IMG/VR virus record: IMGVR_UViG_3300018041_000046
Coordinates: 1 to 28,411 of that record
Length of the DNA: 28,411 nucleotides
Direction: 5' to 3' (one strand)
Source of the DNA: a virus
In this document: piece after piece, positions 1 to 7,225 of the stretch
Numbering within the stretch: position 1 is the stretch's first letter
How the letters are laid out: every line of letters starts with the position of its first letter
The notes under the pieces: generated by a model
Database searches by the model: none
What the model was told of the DNA's origin: nothing
Seen by the model: only the letters and a program-made list of their open reading frames with translations
Made by a program: the position numbers and the translations under genes

Positions 1-2690
1 GCAAGTGATTCATTTGTTAAAACTCCTGGTAGTTTGCCAGGTAATTCTGGTGGCGGAAGTTGAGCTTGAACTGCTCTTGCCATTCTAGCATCTTCCATCG
101 CTGCAATTGCATCAAATCTTTTTGCTTTTCCAATTGTTCTTGCTGTTACATTATTTTTTTCAGCAAGTTGTGCTGGTGTTCCTTCTTGTTTTGGTGCTTC
201 TTTTCTTGCTTTTTCAATAGCCGCTCTTTTTGCATCTTTTGCCATTTCAGAATCAAAATCAAAATAATCTAAAGCAGAAGGATCTTTTTCTGCCGTTTTT
301 AAAACCCCACGCATATCCAAACGTTCAAAAGGACTTTTTTCTCTTAATCCATATTTAGAAAGTGATTCTGCATCTAAACCGCCTGGTTCATTTACACCTT
401 CAAAATCCGGTCTTACCGGTGGTAATGGCATACCACCAGTTCTTCCACCTGATCTGCCTCTTTTTGTTGATACTCTTTTAGCAGCTTCTCTTTGCGGAGT
501 TCGATCTCCACCTTTAGCTTGCCATTGTTTCATAAGAGCATCAGCTCTAATCATATCTGCTGGATTTCCAGATTCATTATATTTTTCCCATGATGCTGTG
601 ACATCAGCTTTAGTTATTCCACTGCCACCTGCTCCAACACTACCAGTAGTTCCACGCCCAACACCTGAAGCACCACCAGGAGACATGCCAGTCGCGCGAA
701 GAATATTTTGTAATGCGCCGGGAAGTGTTCCACCACCAGTTTCAGTAGAGCCTCTTGCCGGCATATTTGCTGATCCAGCACCAGCGCCAGTGCCAGTTCC
801 AGCAGTTCTAGCATCAGCAGTATTACCAATATTTGTTTGACCTTTACGTCCAGCAGCCCATGCTTCTCTAATCCATTGTGAACCACCCCAAACAGCAGCT
901 TTACCAAATCCAACATGAATTCTAGATGGACCCATATAACCGTTTCCATGGCCAACGCCAGTAGCACCTAATGAAACAGCAGTAGCTACGAATTTTGCCA
1001 TAATAGCACGATCTTGTGGATTGTTTGCTGAAAGTCTTCTTCCACCAACAAAAAGATCTAAATCAGCAGCATTTCCTTGATCATGTCTATGAGAACCAAC
1101 AGCACCTGGTGCACCTGGCATTCTTTGTCCACCAGAATAAACTTTTACTGTTACACCTGCTGCATTAGCTGCTTGTTGTAGGATACTAACAAGTCTTTGA
1201 CTTAAAGTGCCTCTTCTTGTTCCAGCAGCTTTTCCTTGCAATTGCATAACACTTCCAGAATCAGTACCCGTTGCAGTTCCAACGCCTGCTCCACCACCTG
1301 GTGCTGACTGCGTATTTGTGTATGACATTGTGCCGCCACCCATTATTCCAGATGGAGTACTTGCAATTGATGGTGTTGACATATTGCTCATATTAATGCC
1401 AGCAGCACCAAGTATTCCGCTTAAAGCTGCTTGTGGTGTAGTTACTGAACCACCAGCAGATGAAGTTGACGCTGGAGCAGCATTTGAAATAAATGTTGGA
1501 GCAACTCCAGCATTTGCTGTAGCGCCACCCATAAATCTTTGGTATGTGCCTGATTTATAAACAGACCATGCATTAAATCCTTGCTGCCTATAAACTCTAT
1601 AAGCAGCTTTGGCATTTACTCTTGGATCAAATAATTGTTCATTGGCATTTATACCAAATTCTCTTCTACGAGCCGGACCTAAACGCCCAATCATATTGAT
1701 TTGCCATAATCCATATGAATTATCACCAGTTGATGCATTTGGATTATGAGCGTCAGATCTTCCACTAGATTCAGCCATAGCAATTGCTGCCATAGTAACT
1801 GATTCTTGTTGATTAAATCCCGCACCTTTTGCTAAAGAAACAAGTTCAGCAAAACCTAATTTTCTTGAAGTTATGGCTGGAGCTCTAGCTCTTTGTGAAG
1901 ATGAAGAAGTAGTAGTCGGAGCTCCTATACCTAAAGAATCTGCTACAGGATCAATGTTTCTAACCAATGATCTAGCAGGATCATTAGATATTCTTGAACC
2001 TATATCAATTTTTTCACCAGTTTTTTTAACTGTTATAATTCTTTTTAACTTATCATATGTAACATCTCTAGAACTTAAATTTCTTTTTTTCATTTCTTCT
2101 TGAATAAGCTTCATAGCTTCATTTCTAGAAGTATCACCAGCTCTTCTAATATTAGAAGCAGCCGAATCTCTCATTGCTTTTTTAGTTTCAGTTTGTTCTT
2201 CTTTTGAACGAGGCCCTTGTCTAAATGCTTCAAATGCAGCAATTGCTAGTCCTAAAGGGCCTGCTAATCTACCTACCAATTTAAGTGCTGGAAGTAATGA
2301 AGCAATACCTGCGGCAAGACCAGCAGTTTCTGCTATTCCAGATCCTCCTCCACCTTTTCCTAAATTATCAGCAATGCCTAATAATATTTTATTAGTATTG
2401 CTTTGATGTTTTACCTGTGTTGCTAATAAATCATTAGAAATAGCAACTGCTGAAGCAACTTGTCCTAGTAACTGGTTTGATCTTTCAATTCCTTTGGCCA
2501 ATCCTGATATAGTAGGTTCTACAGACATTGTGCCACCAGATGATCTTGTAGCTTTTTTAGCATCTGCTGGAGAATCATCTAATGAACCAAGTCTACTTCT
2601 AAAAGCTGACATTAATCCACCAGCAACAGCGGCAGCACCTACTCCTGCCGCTGTAGCTCCAGTCCCGCCAACTTTTGGTACTTTAACCAT
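1..2690 (-). CDS. Tape-measure-like tail protein with lytic transglycosylase and M15-type peptidase domains (3' end beyond window)
   Basis: The frame is open from the ATG at 2690 to the window edge (896 codons, no stop), so the C-terminus is missing. The start overlaps the preceding stop as TAATG. Residues 10-30 and 118-156 are Ala/Gly/Leu-rich and hydrophobic, as in tape-measure proteins. Residues about 279-385 look like an SLT-type lytic transglycosylase: AMAESSG with E307 as the likely catalytic Glu, then SYGLWQIN. Residues about 494-600 look like a zinc M15 D,D-peptidase: GSHRHDQGNAADLD (residues 532-545) and IHVGFG with H592. The rest is Gly/Thr/Ala-rich, then charged. It probably cuts peptidoglycan during tail penetration. 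Its position directly after the gp26/gp51 chaperone locus matches that of a tape measure in many tailed phages. A tail lysozyme annotated as gp5-like is the alternative, but the gp5 OB-fold is encoded elsewhere in the window. The domain calls are stronger than the tape-measure call. Confidence 0.75.
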   Translation of the reverse strand, partial: MVKVPKVGGTGATAAGVGAAAVAGGLMSAFRSRLGSLDDSPADAKKATRSSGGTMSVEPTISGLAKGIERSNQLLGQVASAVAISNDLLATQVKHQSNTNKILLGIADNLGKGGGGSGIAETAGLAAGIASLLPALKLVGRLAGPLGLAIAAFEAFRQGPRSKEEQTETKKAMRDSAASNIRRAGDTSRNEAMKLIQEEMKKRNLSSRDVTYDKLKRIITVKKTGEKIDIGSRISNDPARSLVRNIDPVADSLGIGAPTTTSSSSQRARAPAITSRKLGFAELVSLAKGAGFNQQESVTMAAIAMAESSGRSDAHNPNASTGDNSYGLWQINMIGRLGPARRREFGINANEQLFDPRVNAKAAYRVYRQQGFNAWSVYKSGTYQRFMGGATANAGVAPTFISNAAPASTSSAGGSVTTPQAALSGILGAAGINMSNMSTPSIASTPSGIMGGGTMSYTNTQSAPGGGAGVGTATGTDSGSVMQLQGKAAGTRRGTLSQRLVSILQQAANAAGVTVKVYSGGQRMPGAPGAVGSHRHDQGNAADLDLFVGGRRLSANNPQDRAIMAKFVATAVSLGATGVGHGNGYMGPSRIHVGFGKAAVWGGSQWIREAWAAGRKGQTNIGNTADARTAGTGTGAGAGSANMPARGSTETGGGTLPGALQNILRATGMSPGGASGVGRGTTGSVGAGGSGITKADVTASWEKYNESGNPADMIRADALMKQWQAKGGDRTPQREAAKRVSTKRGRSGGRTGGMPLPPVRPDFEGVNEPGGLDAESLSKYGLREKSPFERLDMRGVLKTAEKDPSALDYFDFDSEMAKDAKRAAIEKARKEAPKQEGTPAQLAEKNNVTARTIGKAKRFDAIAAMEDARMARAVQAQLPPPELPGKLPGVLTNESL

Positions 2691-2833
2691 TATTGATTAT
2701 TCCTTGTTGCTTCTTCTTGTTCTGTCATATGTTTATTAAGCAAATCAATATATAAATCTCTTTCAAATGGTATAAGGTTTTCAATTTCACTAATAGAATA
2801 TTTATGGTGCTGAGCCAGTATGAATATACTCAT
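2690..2833 (-). CDS. Small gp51-like reading frame (47 codons if started independently)
   Basis: After the gp26 stop, a 47-codon frame starts with ATG at 2833 and ends with TAA at 2690, sharing one base with the next start (TAATG). The peptide has a hydrophobic start (MSIFILAQHH), a helical core around IENLIPFERDLYIDLL, and a polar tail. In T4, gene 51 (baseplate hub assembly) lies next to gene 26, so position suggests a gp51 counterpart, though it is far shorter than T4 gp51. No good Shine-Dalgarno precedes the ATG, and the ATG lies in the loop of a predicted hairpin. The frame also continues upstream with plausible protein sequence. Expression as a frameshifted extension of gp26 therefore looks likelier than free initiation. 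Confidence 0.55.
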   Translation of the reverse strand: MSIFILAQHHKYSISEIENLIPFERDLYIDLLNKHMTEQEEATRNNQ

Positions 2834-3576
2834 ATAGTATGATTCAAGATTGTTGTGGCTCAGCGCAACATAAAAAAATCATTTAAAGTTCTCAAATAAA
2901 TTTTTCTTTCACTTCCTAATGAATTTTTATATTCAATAGCATGTTCCATATGTGGAATATTTCCTAAAAAATCTCCAAGTTTATCAAGAATTTTAATACC
3001 TAGACTATTCAAAAATTCATCTAATTCTTTATTATCAAAATCTTTTGTTGTATAATTTTTTTCTTTATCATAAATTCTATCAACGCACTTTGCAATGAGT
3101 GGAATAAATGAATCTTCAACTTTTGATTTATTTAAAAATTCTTTATCTGATAAGATTGAAACTGTAGGATATTTTAATATAATTCCCATATCATCATTAA
3201 TCTTAATATTCATTTCTTCTTTTTCAGGATATTTTAATTTTACATTTTTAAGTTCAATTTTAAAATCATATTCTTTTTCATCTTCATTATCAATATATTT
3301 TAATTCAATTACATCTTGAATAGAATTTGCTCTAATCATAAGAAAGAAATATTCCATATCAAAAATTGGAATTGATTCCACATCAAATCCATCTTCCAAA
3401 CAACAATTTTGAACAATTTGTTTTACTGATAACATAATATCAGCATCATCTTCAGAAGCTTTACCCATAAGAAGAATCTTTTCTTCTTTAACAAGCATAG
3501 GTCTAAATTTTAATAATTTTTTATTTGAAGGCGCTTCAATTGTAAAAATAGGATAATCAATTTTAGGTAATGGCAT
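2690..3576 (-). CDS. Predicted gp26-gp51-like fusion made by -1 ribosomal frameshift
   Basis: This is the predicted 295-residue product if ribosomes slip back one base on the T-run at 2878-2872. The first 235 residues are gp26. Then the -1 frame reads TAT GTT GCG CTG AGC and stays open for 60 codons to the TAA at 2692-2690. The extension contains the segment SISEIENLIPFERDLYIDLL, which looks like a small helical chaperone domain. The -1 frame has a TGA just upstream of the T-run (2881-2879), so entry from gp26 has to occur at the slip site itself. The arrangement copies lambda gpG/gpGT and sits just before the tape-measure-like gene, as in lambda. Slip site, spacer, stem and open frame are all visible. 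That frameshifting occurs, and at what rate, is inference. Confidence 0.6.
2809..2878 (-). promoter_or_regulatory. Predicted programmed -1 frameshift signal (slippery T7, spacer, two-tier stem)
   Basis: On the minus strand, T(2878) TTT(2877-2875) TTT(2874-2872) is a canonical X XXY YYZ heptamer in phase with gp26. Seven bases follow (2871-2865). Then GCTGAGCCA (2864-2856) pairs perfectly with TGGCTCAGC (2817-2809), nine base pairs. Inside the loop, GAAT-C-ATACT (2845-2836) pairs with AGTAT-ATTC (2830-2822), with one bulged C. The gp26 stop TGA (2862-2860) lies in the 5' arm. All elements are directly readable; the function is inferred. Confidence 0.65.
2860..3576 (-). CDS. 26: Baseplate hub assembly protein gp26 (T4_baseplate family)
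   Basis: This 238-residue protein resembles the T4 gp26 family: a beta-rich N-terminus with FRPMLVKEEKILLMGKA, acidic central strands, and a C-terminal helical region. T4 gp26 has 208 residues and acts in assembly of the central hub. The ATG at 3576 is chosen because GGAG lies eight bases upstream; a GTG nine bases further up overlaps that ribosome site and is less likely. It follows the gp54-like gene by 15 bases. The 3' end carries the frameshift signal described separately, so the same start probably yields both a 238- and a 295-residue protein. The family call is by remembered similarity and gene position. Confidence 0.8.
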   Translation of the reverse strand: MPLPKIDYPIFTIEAPSNKKLLKFRPMLVKEEKILLMGKASEDDADIMLSVKQIVQNCCLEDGFDVESIPIFDMEYFFLMIRANSIQDVIELKYIDNEDEKEYDFKIELKNVKLKYPEKEEMNIKINDDMGIILKYPTVSILSDKEFLNKSKVEDSFIPLIAKCVDRIYDKEKNYTTKDFDNKELDEFLNSLGIKILDKLGDFLGNIPHMEHAIEYKNSLGSERKIYLRTLNDFFMLR

Positions 3577-3591
3577 AGATTTCACTCCATT

Positions 3592-4380
3592 TTAAAATGC
3601 TGTTGAGCCAGCTCCATATGTATTTGCTGGTGTTGGTATATTAGCTTGACTTGTGGTAGGTTTAATGGTATTTGTTAAAGATTGAAGAACACCATTAGAA
3701 GAAATTGTGTTTTGTGGAACATTAACATTAGCCATAGCATTAACATTTACATTATCAAGTTTCCATTCTTTATACGTAAAGTTAACATTTAATCTCATTA
3801 AAGAACTTCTATTTGACCATGATAAATCAATTTCTGATAATGAAATAGGAAAAGCTTTTAATAGTCTAAATATTTGAACGGGATTTTCTCCAGAATCATC
3901 ATAGATAATTATCTCAATATCAGAAGCATAATAATTTTTATATGTTAATTCATATGATGCTAAACCGGAATTTTGAGTATTTTTATTTGGTGCATTATTA
4001 TTTGATCCAGGAGAAAAATTAAAAATATAATTCATCCATGAATAAAAGAAAGAATAAAGATCACCATTTTTATCTGCAATAAATGAAATTCCTATATCAG
4101 AAAAAGTAGCATTAAATGGTTTCTTTTCAGAAGGCCCAATTCCATATCTAAAAATATTAGCTGATGCAAATGCAATACCAGGAGTACGAATTCTATCTCC
4201 TCTAAATGTAATTAGATCAGAAAGTTGCCTTCCAAAATTTTGTACAGTTGCTCCATTATTATCAACATTACCGCCAAGTAATCCAGGAGGAGTTACTATA
4301 TTAACTAGATACTTGGAACTATTTAAAGTTCCAGTAGCATTAATATGTGATTTGAAGTTATTAATATTAAATCCTGGCAT
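3592..4380 (-). CDS. 54: Tail tube initiator, gp54-like
   Basis: A 262-residue protein whose layout follows T4 gp54: an N-terminal strand region, RIRTPGIAFASANIFRYGIG where the family has its 'MPENRLSYE' region, a FIADKNGDLYSFFYSWMNYIF segment (split over residues about 110-130), then SDIEIIIYDDSGENPVQIFR and FPISLSEIDLSWSNRSSLMR before VNFTYKEW. This tube-like fold caps the baseplate and starts polymerisation of the tail tube. The C-terminus (Asn/Pro/Thr-rich, about 45 residues) looks disordered. Its start overlaps the stop of the preceding gene by one base (TAATG), with GGAAAG as ribosome site. gp19 (tube protein) shares the fold and is the main alternative, but tube proteins are shorter. 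Confidence 0.7.
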   Translation of the reverse strand: MPGFNINNFKSHINATGTLNSSKYLVNIVTPPGLLGGNVDNNGATVQNFGRQLSDLITFRGDRIRTPGIAFASANIFRYGIGPSEKKPFNATFSDIGISFIADKNGDLYSFFYSWMNYIFNFSPGSNNNAPNKNTQNSGLASYELTYKNYYASDIEIIIYDDSGENPVQIFRLLKAFPISLSEIDLSWSNRSSLMRLNVNFTYKEWKLDNVNVNAMANVNVPQNTISSNGVLQSLTNTIKPTTSQANIPTPANTYGAGSTAF

Positions 4381-4949
4381 TATACTTTCCTAATAGAATC
4401 TGCATAAACTTTAGATTCATTGGTTTTTTGAAAACTTTGTGTTGGTAATAATATAGCTTTAGTCCAATCATTGGGTTCAATTTCTTTAAAACCAGAACGA
4501 ATATGAGAAAATAAATATCTTTTTACACATGGCTGAAAATATCTAAATTTTGTTGCTCCTTTTAGAACATCATATGATATTTTTAACTTTGTTGTTTCAT
4601 CGAAATTCTTATTATTTATTGTATCATAAAGAGCATCTAATAATCTTGCTCTTAGTATTGGTGGAAGATAATGAAAATTAATTCCAAGAAAACCATCACC
4701 ATATGATTCAATTGGAAATACTAATGGAAATTTATCATAATATGGAAGTTTATCTTTTGTTTTTGGATCATAAGAAAAAAGATACATTCTTCCAATTTCA
4801 ATTCTATTTCTAGAACCAACTATTCTTTTTATTTCTTTTAAAAATGTCATGGATGTATCACGAAACCATTGATTGGCATCGCTAATATTGGTTTTTATGT
4901 TTGATCTTGTCAAACCAAATTTTATTAAATCTGAAAATAAAGTTGCCAT
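4380..4949 (-). CDS. Conserved T4-like phage protein of unknown function
   Basis: A 189-residue basic protein starting two bases after the gp4-like stop and ending in a TAATG overlap with the gp54-like gene. Residues about 50-105 hold a distinctive stretch: GRMYLFSYDPKTKDKLPYYD, then FPLVFPIE, then GFLGINFHYLPPILRARLLD. I recall similar proteins in marine T4-like phages near tail genes but cannot assign a T4 gene number. The aromatic, proline-containing strands suggest a small beta-barrel followed by helices. There is no signal peptide, membrane segment or catalytic motif. Its place between a head-completion gene and hub genes points to a role in virion assembly or neck/tail joining. The T4 gp53 role is taken by another gene here, and no T4 gp2 features are seen. 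Confidence 0.5.
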   Translation of the reverse strand: MATLFSDLIKFGLTRSNIKTNISDANQWFRDTSMTFLKEIKRIVGSRNRIEIGRMYLFSYDPKTKDKLPYYDKFPLVFPIESYGDGFLGINFHYLPPILRARLLDALYDTINNKNFDETTKLKISYDVLKGATKFRYFQPCVKRYLFSHIRSGFKEIEPNDWTKAILLPTQSFQKTNESKVYADSIRKV

Positions 4950-4951
4950 GT

Positions 4952-5389
4952 TTAAAACTTTATGTTAAGTTCTTTTTCTGTCATTATCTTAAATTTCCAT
5001 CCTCGATCTTTACAGAATTCTTGGGCTCTTTCCCACTTAGAACTATTTATTCCCCAAGTCATAACCTCTTGAATATATCTTTTAGATTTCTTATTTTGAT
5101 CAGGCGGTTGTGTTTGCTTAAAAGGTTTAACCTCAATAATTAGTACTTCAATTTTACCGGTTTTATCTTTTCTTTTTACATAAAAATCTGGAAAATATCG
5201 ATGGATTTTATTATCAATCGGAGATCGATATGGTATAAAGAATTCTTCACTTGACCATTCAATAACATCCGGATGCGCATCAAGATATGTCATGAGTTTA
5301 AGTTCCCATCTTGATCTATAAATAATATTTGATGGGTCGCCTTTGTATTTCTTATAGTTTTTAGGTTTAAAAAATCCCTTATATGCCAT
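4952..5389 (-). CDS. 4: Head completion protein, gp4-like (TnsA/PD-(D/E)xK-type nuclease fold)
   Basis: The 145-residue protein matches the T4 gp4 layout: MAYKGFFKPKN start, GDPSNIIYRSRWELKLM, then FPDFYVKR and EVLIIEVKPFK, ending with WERAQEFCKDRGWKFKIMTEKEL. Residues E29, D68, E86 and K88 form a PD-(D/E)xK-type active site, as in TnsA-like endonucleases. In T4, the head completion proteins gp4 (50/65) and gp2 finish the filled head before tail joining. The ATG at 5389 is preferred over a TTG four codons upstream because the family begins at MAY and a GAAAGA ribosome site precedes it. It is the first gene of the leftward operon, behind the TATAAATA box at 5433-5426. Confidence 0.8.
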   Translation of the reverse strand: MAYKGFFKPKNYKKYKGDPSNIIYRSRWELKLMTYLDAHPDVIEWSSEEFFIPYRSPIDNKIHRYFPDFYVKRKDKTGKIEVLIIEVKPFKQTQPPDQNKKSKRYIQEVMTWGINSSKWERAQEFCKDRGWKFKIMTEKELNIKF

Positions 5390-5409
5390 ATTTTCTTTCA
5401 AATTAATGT

Positions 5410-5417
5410 AATAAATA
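5410..5417 (+). promoter_or_regulatory. Probable late promoter box, rightward operon
   Basis: The plus strand reads AATAAATA, one base from T4 TATAAATA and fitting the relaxed NATAAATA form known for marine T4-like phages. It is 27 bases before the ATG of the gp48-like gene, with AAAGG (5433-5437) as ribosome site. In such AT-rich DNA this box is less certain than the one on the other strand, but a rightward promoter is needed here. Confidence 0.5.
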
Positions 5418-5425
5418 ATAAAAAA

Positions 5426-5433
5426 TATTTATA
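5426..5433 (-). promoter_or_regulatory. T4-type late promoter box, leftward operon
   Basis: The minus strand reads TATAAATA, an exact match to the T4 late promoter consensus recognised by the phage sigma factor gp55. It sits 36 bases before the ATG of the gp4-like gene, leaving room for a transcription start about ten bases downstream and a short leader containing the ribosome site. Confidence 0.6.
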
Positions 5434-5444
5434 AAGGTTTTTAA

Positions 5445-6353
5445 ATGGCTGGATTAGGAAAAATAGCAACTTGGTTTGGATTGGGAGCTGCGGGTGGAGC
5501 AGTTGCTGGTGCTGCAGGAACTGCTGCTGGTATTGCAGCGGTAACCGCAATAAACAAACTTGCTGGTGCTAGTTCTTTTAATCTTTCTGGTGATTCACAT
5601 TTTCCTCAAGATTTAGAAAATTATAAACATTATATATCTTTTCAATTTTCAGAATATAAAAGACGATCTATATTTGATAGAGCATTTTATAACGGAATTG
5701 GCTCAATTAGACTTCCAATGCCTGCAAATCTTGTAGATCAACAAAAAGTTGATTACGAAACACAAGGCAATTTATTAGTTGGGGCAGGTGTTGAATATGG
5801 TTTAAAACAAGGAAGCCAAGCAACAGCCGCAACGGGCGCCTTAAGTGGACAAATTGCTGGCGCTGTTCCACTTGTAGGCAGTGCGCAATCTCTTCTTAGT
5901 AGTTCTGGAGGTGCACAGGCTTTACAAGTATATGGACTAGCAGTAAATCCATTTTTAACTGTTTTATTTAAATCTCCTACTTTTAAAAGACATTCTTTTG
6001 CATGGAGATTATCTCCAAATGATCCTAAAGAATCTACTTTAATAAACAATATATTAACAAAATTTAGATATCATATGCTTCCAGCAAAAGCCGATTCAGT
6101 AGTAGGAGCTATTTTAAAATATCCAGATATATGTAATGTAAAATTACACCCAGATGATAATTGGCTTTATAAATTTAAACCCTGTGTTGTAGAAAGCATA
6201 TCAATTAATTTTTCACCAAATGGTAATCCAGCTTTTTATTCTCAAACAAATGCTCCTTCAGATGTTCAATTTACTATAAATCTTTTAGAAATTGAATACT
6301 GGTTAAAAGAAGATTTTGCCGGTGGTCCACTTGGGTTTGGAGTAGGATTCTAA
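5445..6353 (+). CDS. 48: Baseplate tail tube cap, gp48-like
   Basis: 302 residues, first gene of the rightward operon. The N-terminus (residues 10-40) is an Ala/Gly-rich hydrophobic helix. A tube-like domain follows: HYISFQFSEYKRRSIFDRAF and GSIRLPMPANLVDQQKVDYE. A second Ala/Gly-rich segment spans about residues 105-160. The C-terminal part has VNPFLTVLFKSPTFKRHSFAW with LSPNDPKEST, then KPCVVESISINFSPNGNPAF and QFTINLLEIEYW. These line up with T4 gp48 (WDLTPRSTED; GPCQIQSIRFDKTPNGN; FTLEITMREI). In T4, gp48 sits on the hub and with gp54 forms the platform for the tube. The ribosome site AAAGG is seven bases before the ATG. The stop overlaps the gp53 start (TAATG). Confidence 0.8.
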   Translation: MAGLGKIATWFGLGAAGGAVAGAAGTAAGIAAVTAINKLAGASSFNLSGDSHFPQDLENYKHYISFQFSEYKRRSIFDRAFYNGIGSIRLPMPANLVDQQKVDYETQGNLLVGAGVEYGLKQGSQATAATGALSGQIAGAVPLVGSAQSLLSSSGGAQALQVYGLAVNPFLTVLFKSPTFKRHSFAWRLSPNDPKESTLINNILTKFRYHMLPAKADSVVGAILKYPDICNVKLHPDDNWLYKFKPCVVESISINFSPNGNPAFYSQTNAPSDVQFTINLLEIEYWLKEDFAGGPLGFGVGF

Positions 6354-7225
6354 TGGCTTATAATTCTTATTTTACCAAATTTCCACTTATATCCTATAAT
6401 GATAAAGCGGCAATAGATATAACAAGAAAAGTAAAATTTGTTCAGTCAGTTAGACAGAATCCATATATTTTCTTTCCATATACAATTCATAATAGTGAAA
6501 GATCTGATCAAATTGCTGATAGATTATATGAGGATCCTTATTATGATTGGATGGTTTATCTCTCTAATGAAATAACAGATCCTTACTTTGAATATTATTT
6601 GACTGAAGAACAATTTAAATTATTTTTACTTAAAAAGTATGGATCAATTGAAAATTCTCAAGAAAAAGTTATTTCATGGAGAAATAATTGGGAAATTTCT
6701 GATGATATTACTATATCAGCATATAATGCATTAGTTCCAGAAAGAAAAAAGTATTGGGTTCCTTTATATAGAGAAGATAATAAAGGTGTTATATTAGCAT
6801 ATACTAGAAAAAGAAATGATTGGTCACATAGAACTAATCGTCTTGTAAAATATGTTATATCTGGATCTCATACATTCAAAGAAGATGAAATGGTAACTAT
6901 TAAAAATGGAAGTACAATTGTTGGACAAGGTGAAATTGAATATGCTAATGGAACAAATATTATATTAAAAAATGTTCAAAATGATTATAACTTCATTGGA
7001 ACAATGACAAGCAGAACAACAAATAATTCAGTTACTATTGTTTCTTCAGTAGACATATCTGGTTGTGGAATTAATACATTAGAATTATCATATTATTCTC
7101 CTTTTAGCGCTTATGATTATGAGCAAGAGAAAAATGAATATAATAAAACATTAATTCTTTTACGTCAAGACCATGTTTATGATGTTAATGAAGAAATAAC
7201 TAATTTGTTAGAAGTTAATCAATAA
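6353..7225 (+). CDS. 53: Baseplate wedge protein gp53
   Basis: The N-terminal 125 residues match gp53: SERSDQIADRLYEDPYYDWM, then VYLSNEITDPYFEYYLTEEQF and KKYGSIENSQEKVISW, paralleling T4 'ANAIYGNPQLYWVLLMCNDNYDPYYGW'. In T4, gp53 (196 residues) lies in the inner baseplate and connects wedge to hub. This protein has 290 residues. The additional part, about residues 160-245, is beta-rich and may be an inserted SH3-like or LysM-like domain; T4 gp53 itself has been compared with LysM domains. The gene overlaps both neighbours by one base through TAATG junctions, which suggests translational coupling with gp48 and gp27. Confidence 0.8.
   Translation: MAYNSYFTKFPLISYNDKAAIDITRKVKFVQSVRQNPYIFFPYTIHNSERSDQIADRLYEDPYYDWMVYLSNEITDPYFEYYLTEEQFKLFLLKKYGSIENSQEKVISWRNNWEISDDITISAYNALVPERKKYWVPLYREDNKGVILAYTRKRNDWSHRTNRLVKYVISGSHTFKEDEMVTIKNGSTIVGQGEIEYANGTNIILKNVQNDYNFIGTMTSRTTNNSVTIVSSVDISGCGINTLELSYYSPFSAYDYEQEKNEYNKTLILLRQDHVYDVNEEITNLLEVNQ

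Noticed and set aside
598-1560. Long open frames on the plus strand (for example 598-840 and 1207-1560) and another minus frame at 614-967
   Set aside because: They lie opposite or out of frame with the tape-measure-like gene. Their Pro/Ala/Val- or Leu-rich compositions are by-products of its Gly/Ala/Thr codons, and they lack family features.
2799-2806. CATAAATA on the minus strand inside the gp51-like frame, a possible late promoter for the tape-measure-like gene
   Set aside because: Fits only the relaxed consensus, lies within coding sequence, and such octamers are expected by chance in this AT-rich DNA.
2860-2880. Possibility that the gp26/gp51 overlap is only a homopolymer sequencing error
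   Set aside because: Not excluded, but an error would not explain the perfect stem at the right spacing, so the frameshift reading is preferred.
3577-3585. GTG start three codons upstream of the chosen gp26 start
   Set aside because: The GGAG site is immediately adjacent to the GTG (no proper spacing) but eight bases before the ATG at 3576.
5390-5401. TTG start four codons upstream of the chosen gp4-like start
   Set aside because: The family starts at MAY, and the GAAAGA ribosome site sits between the TTG and the ATG.
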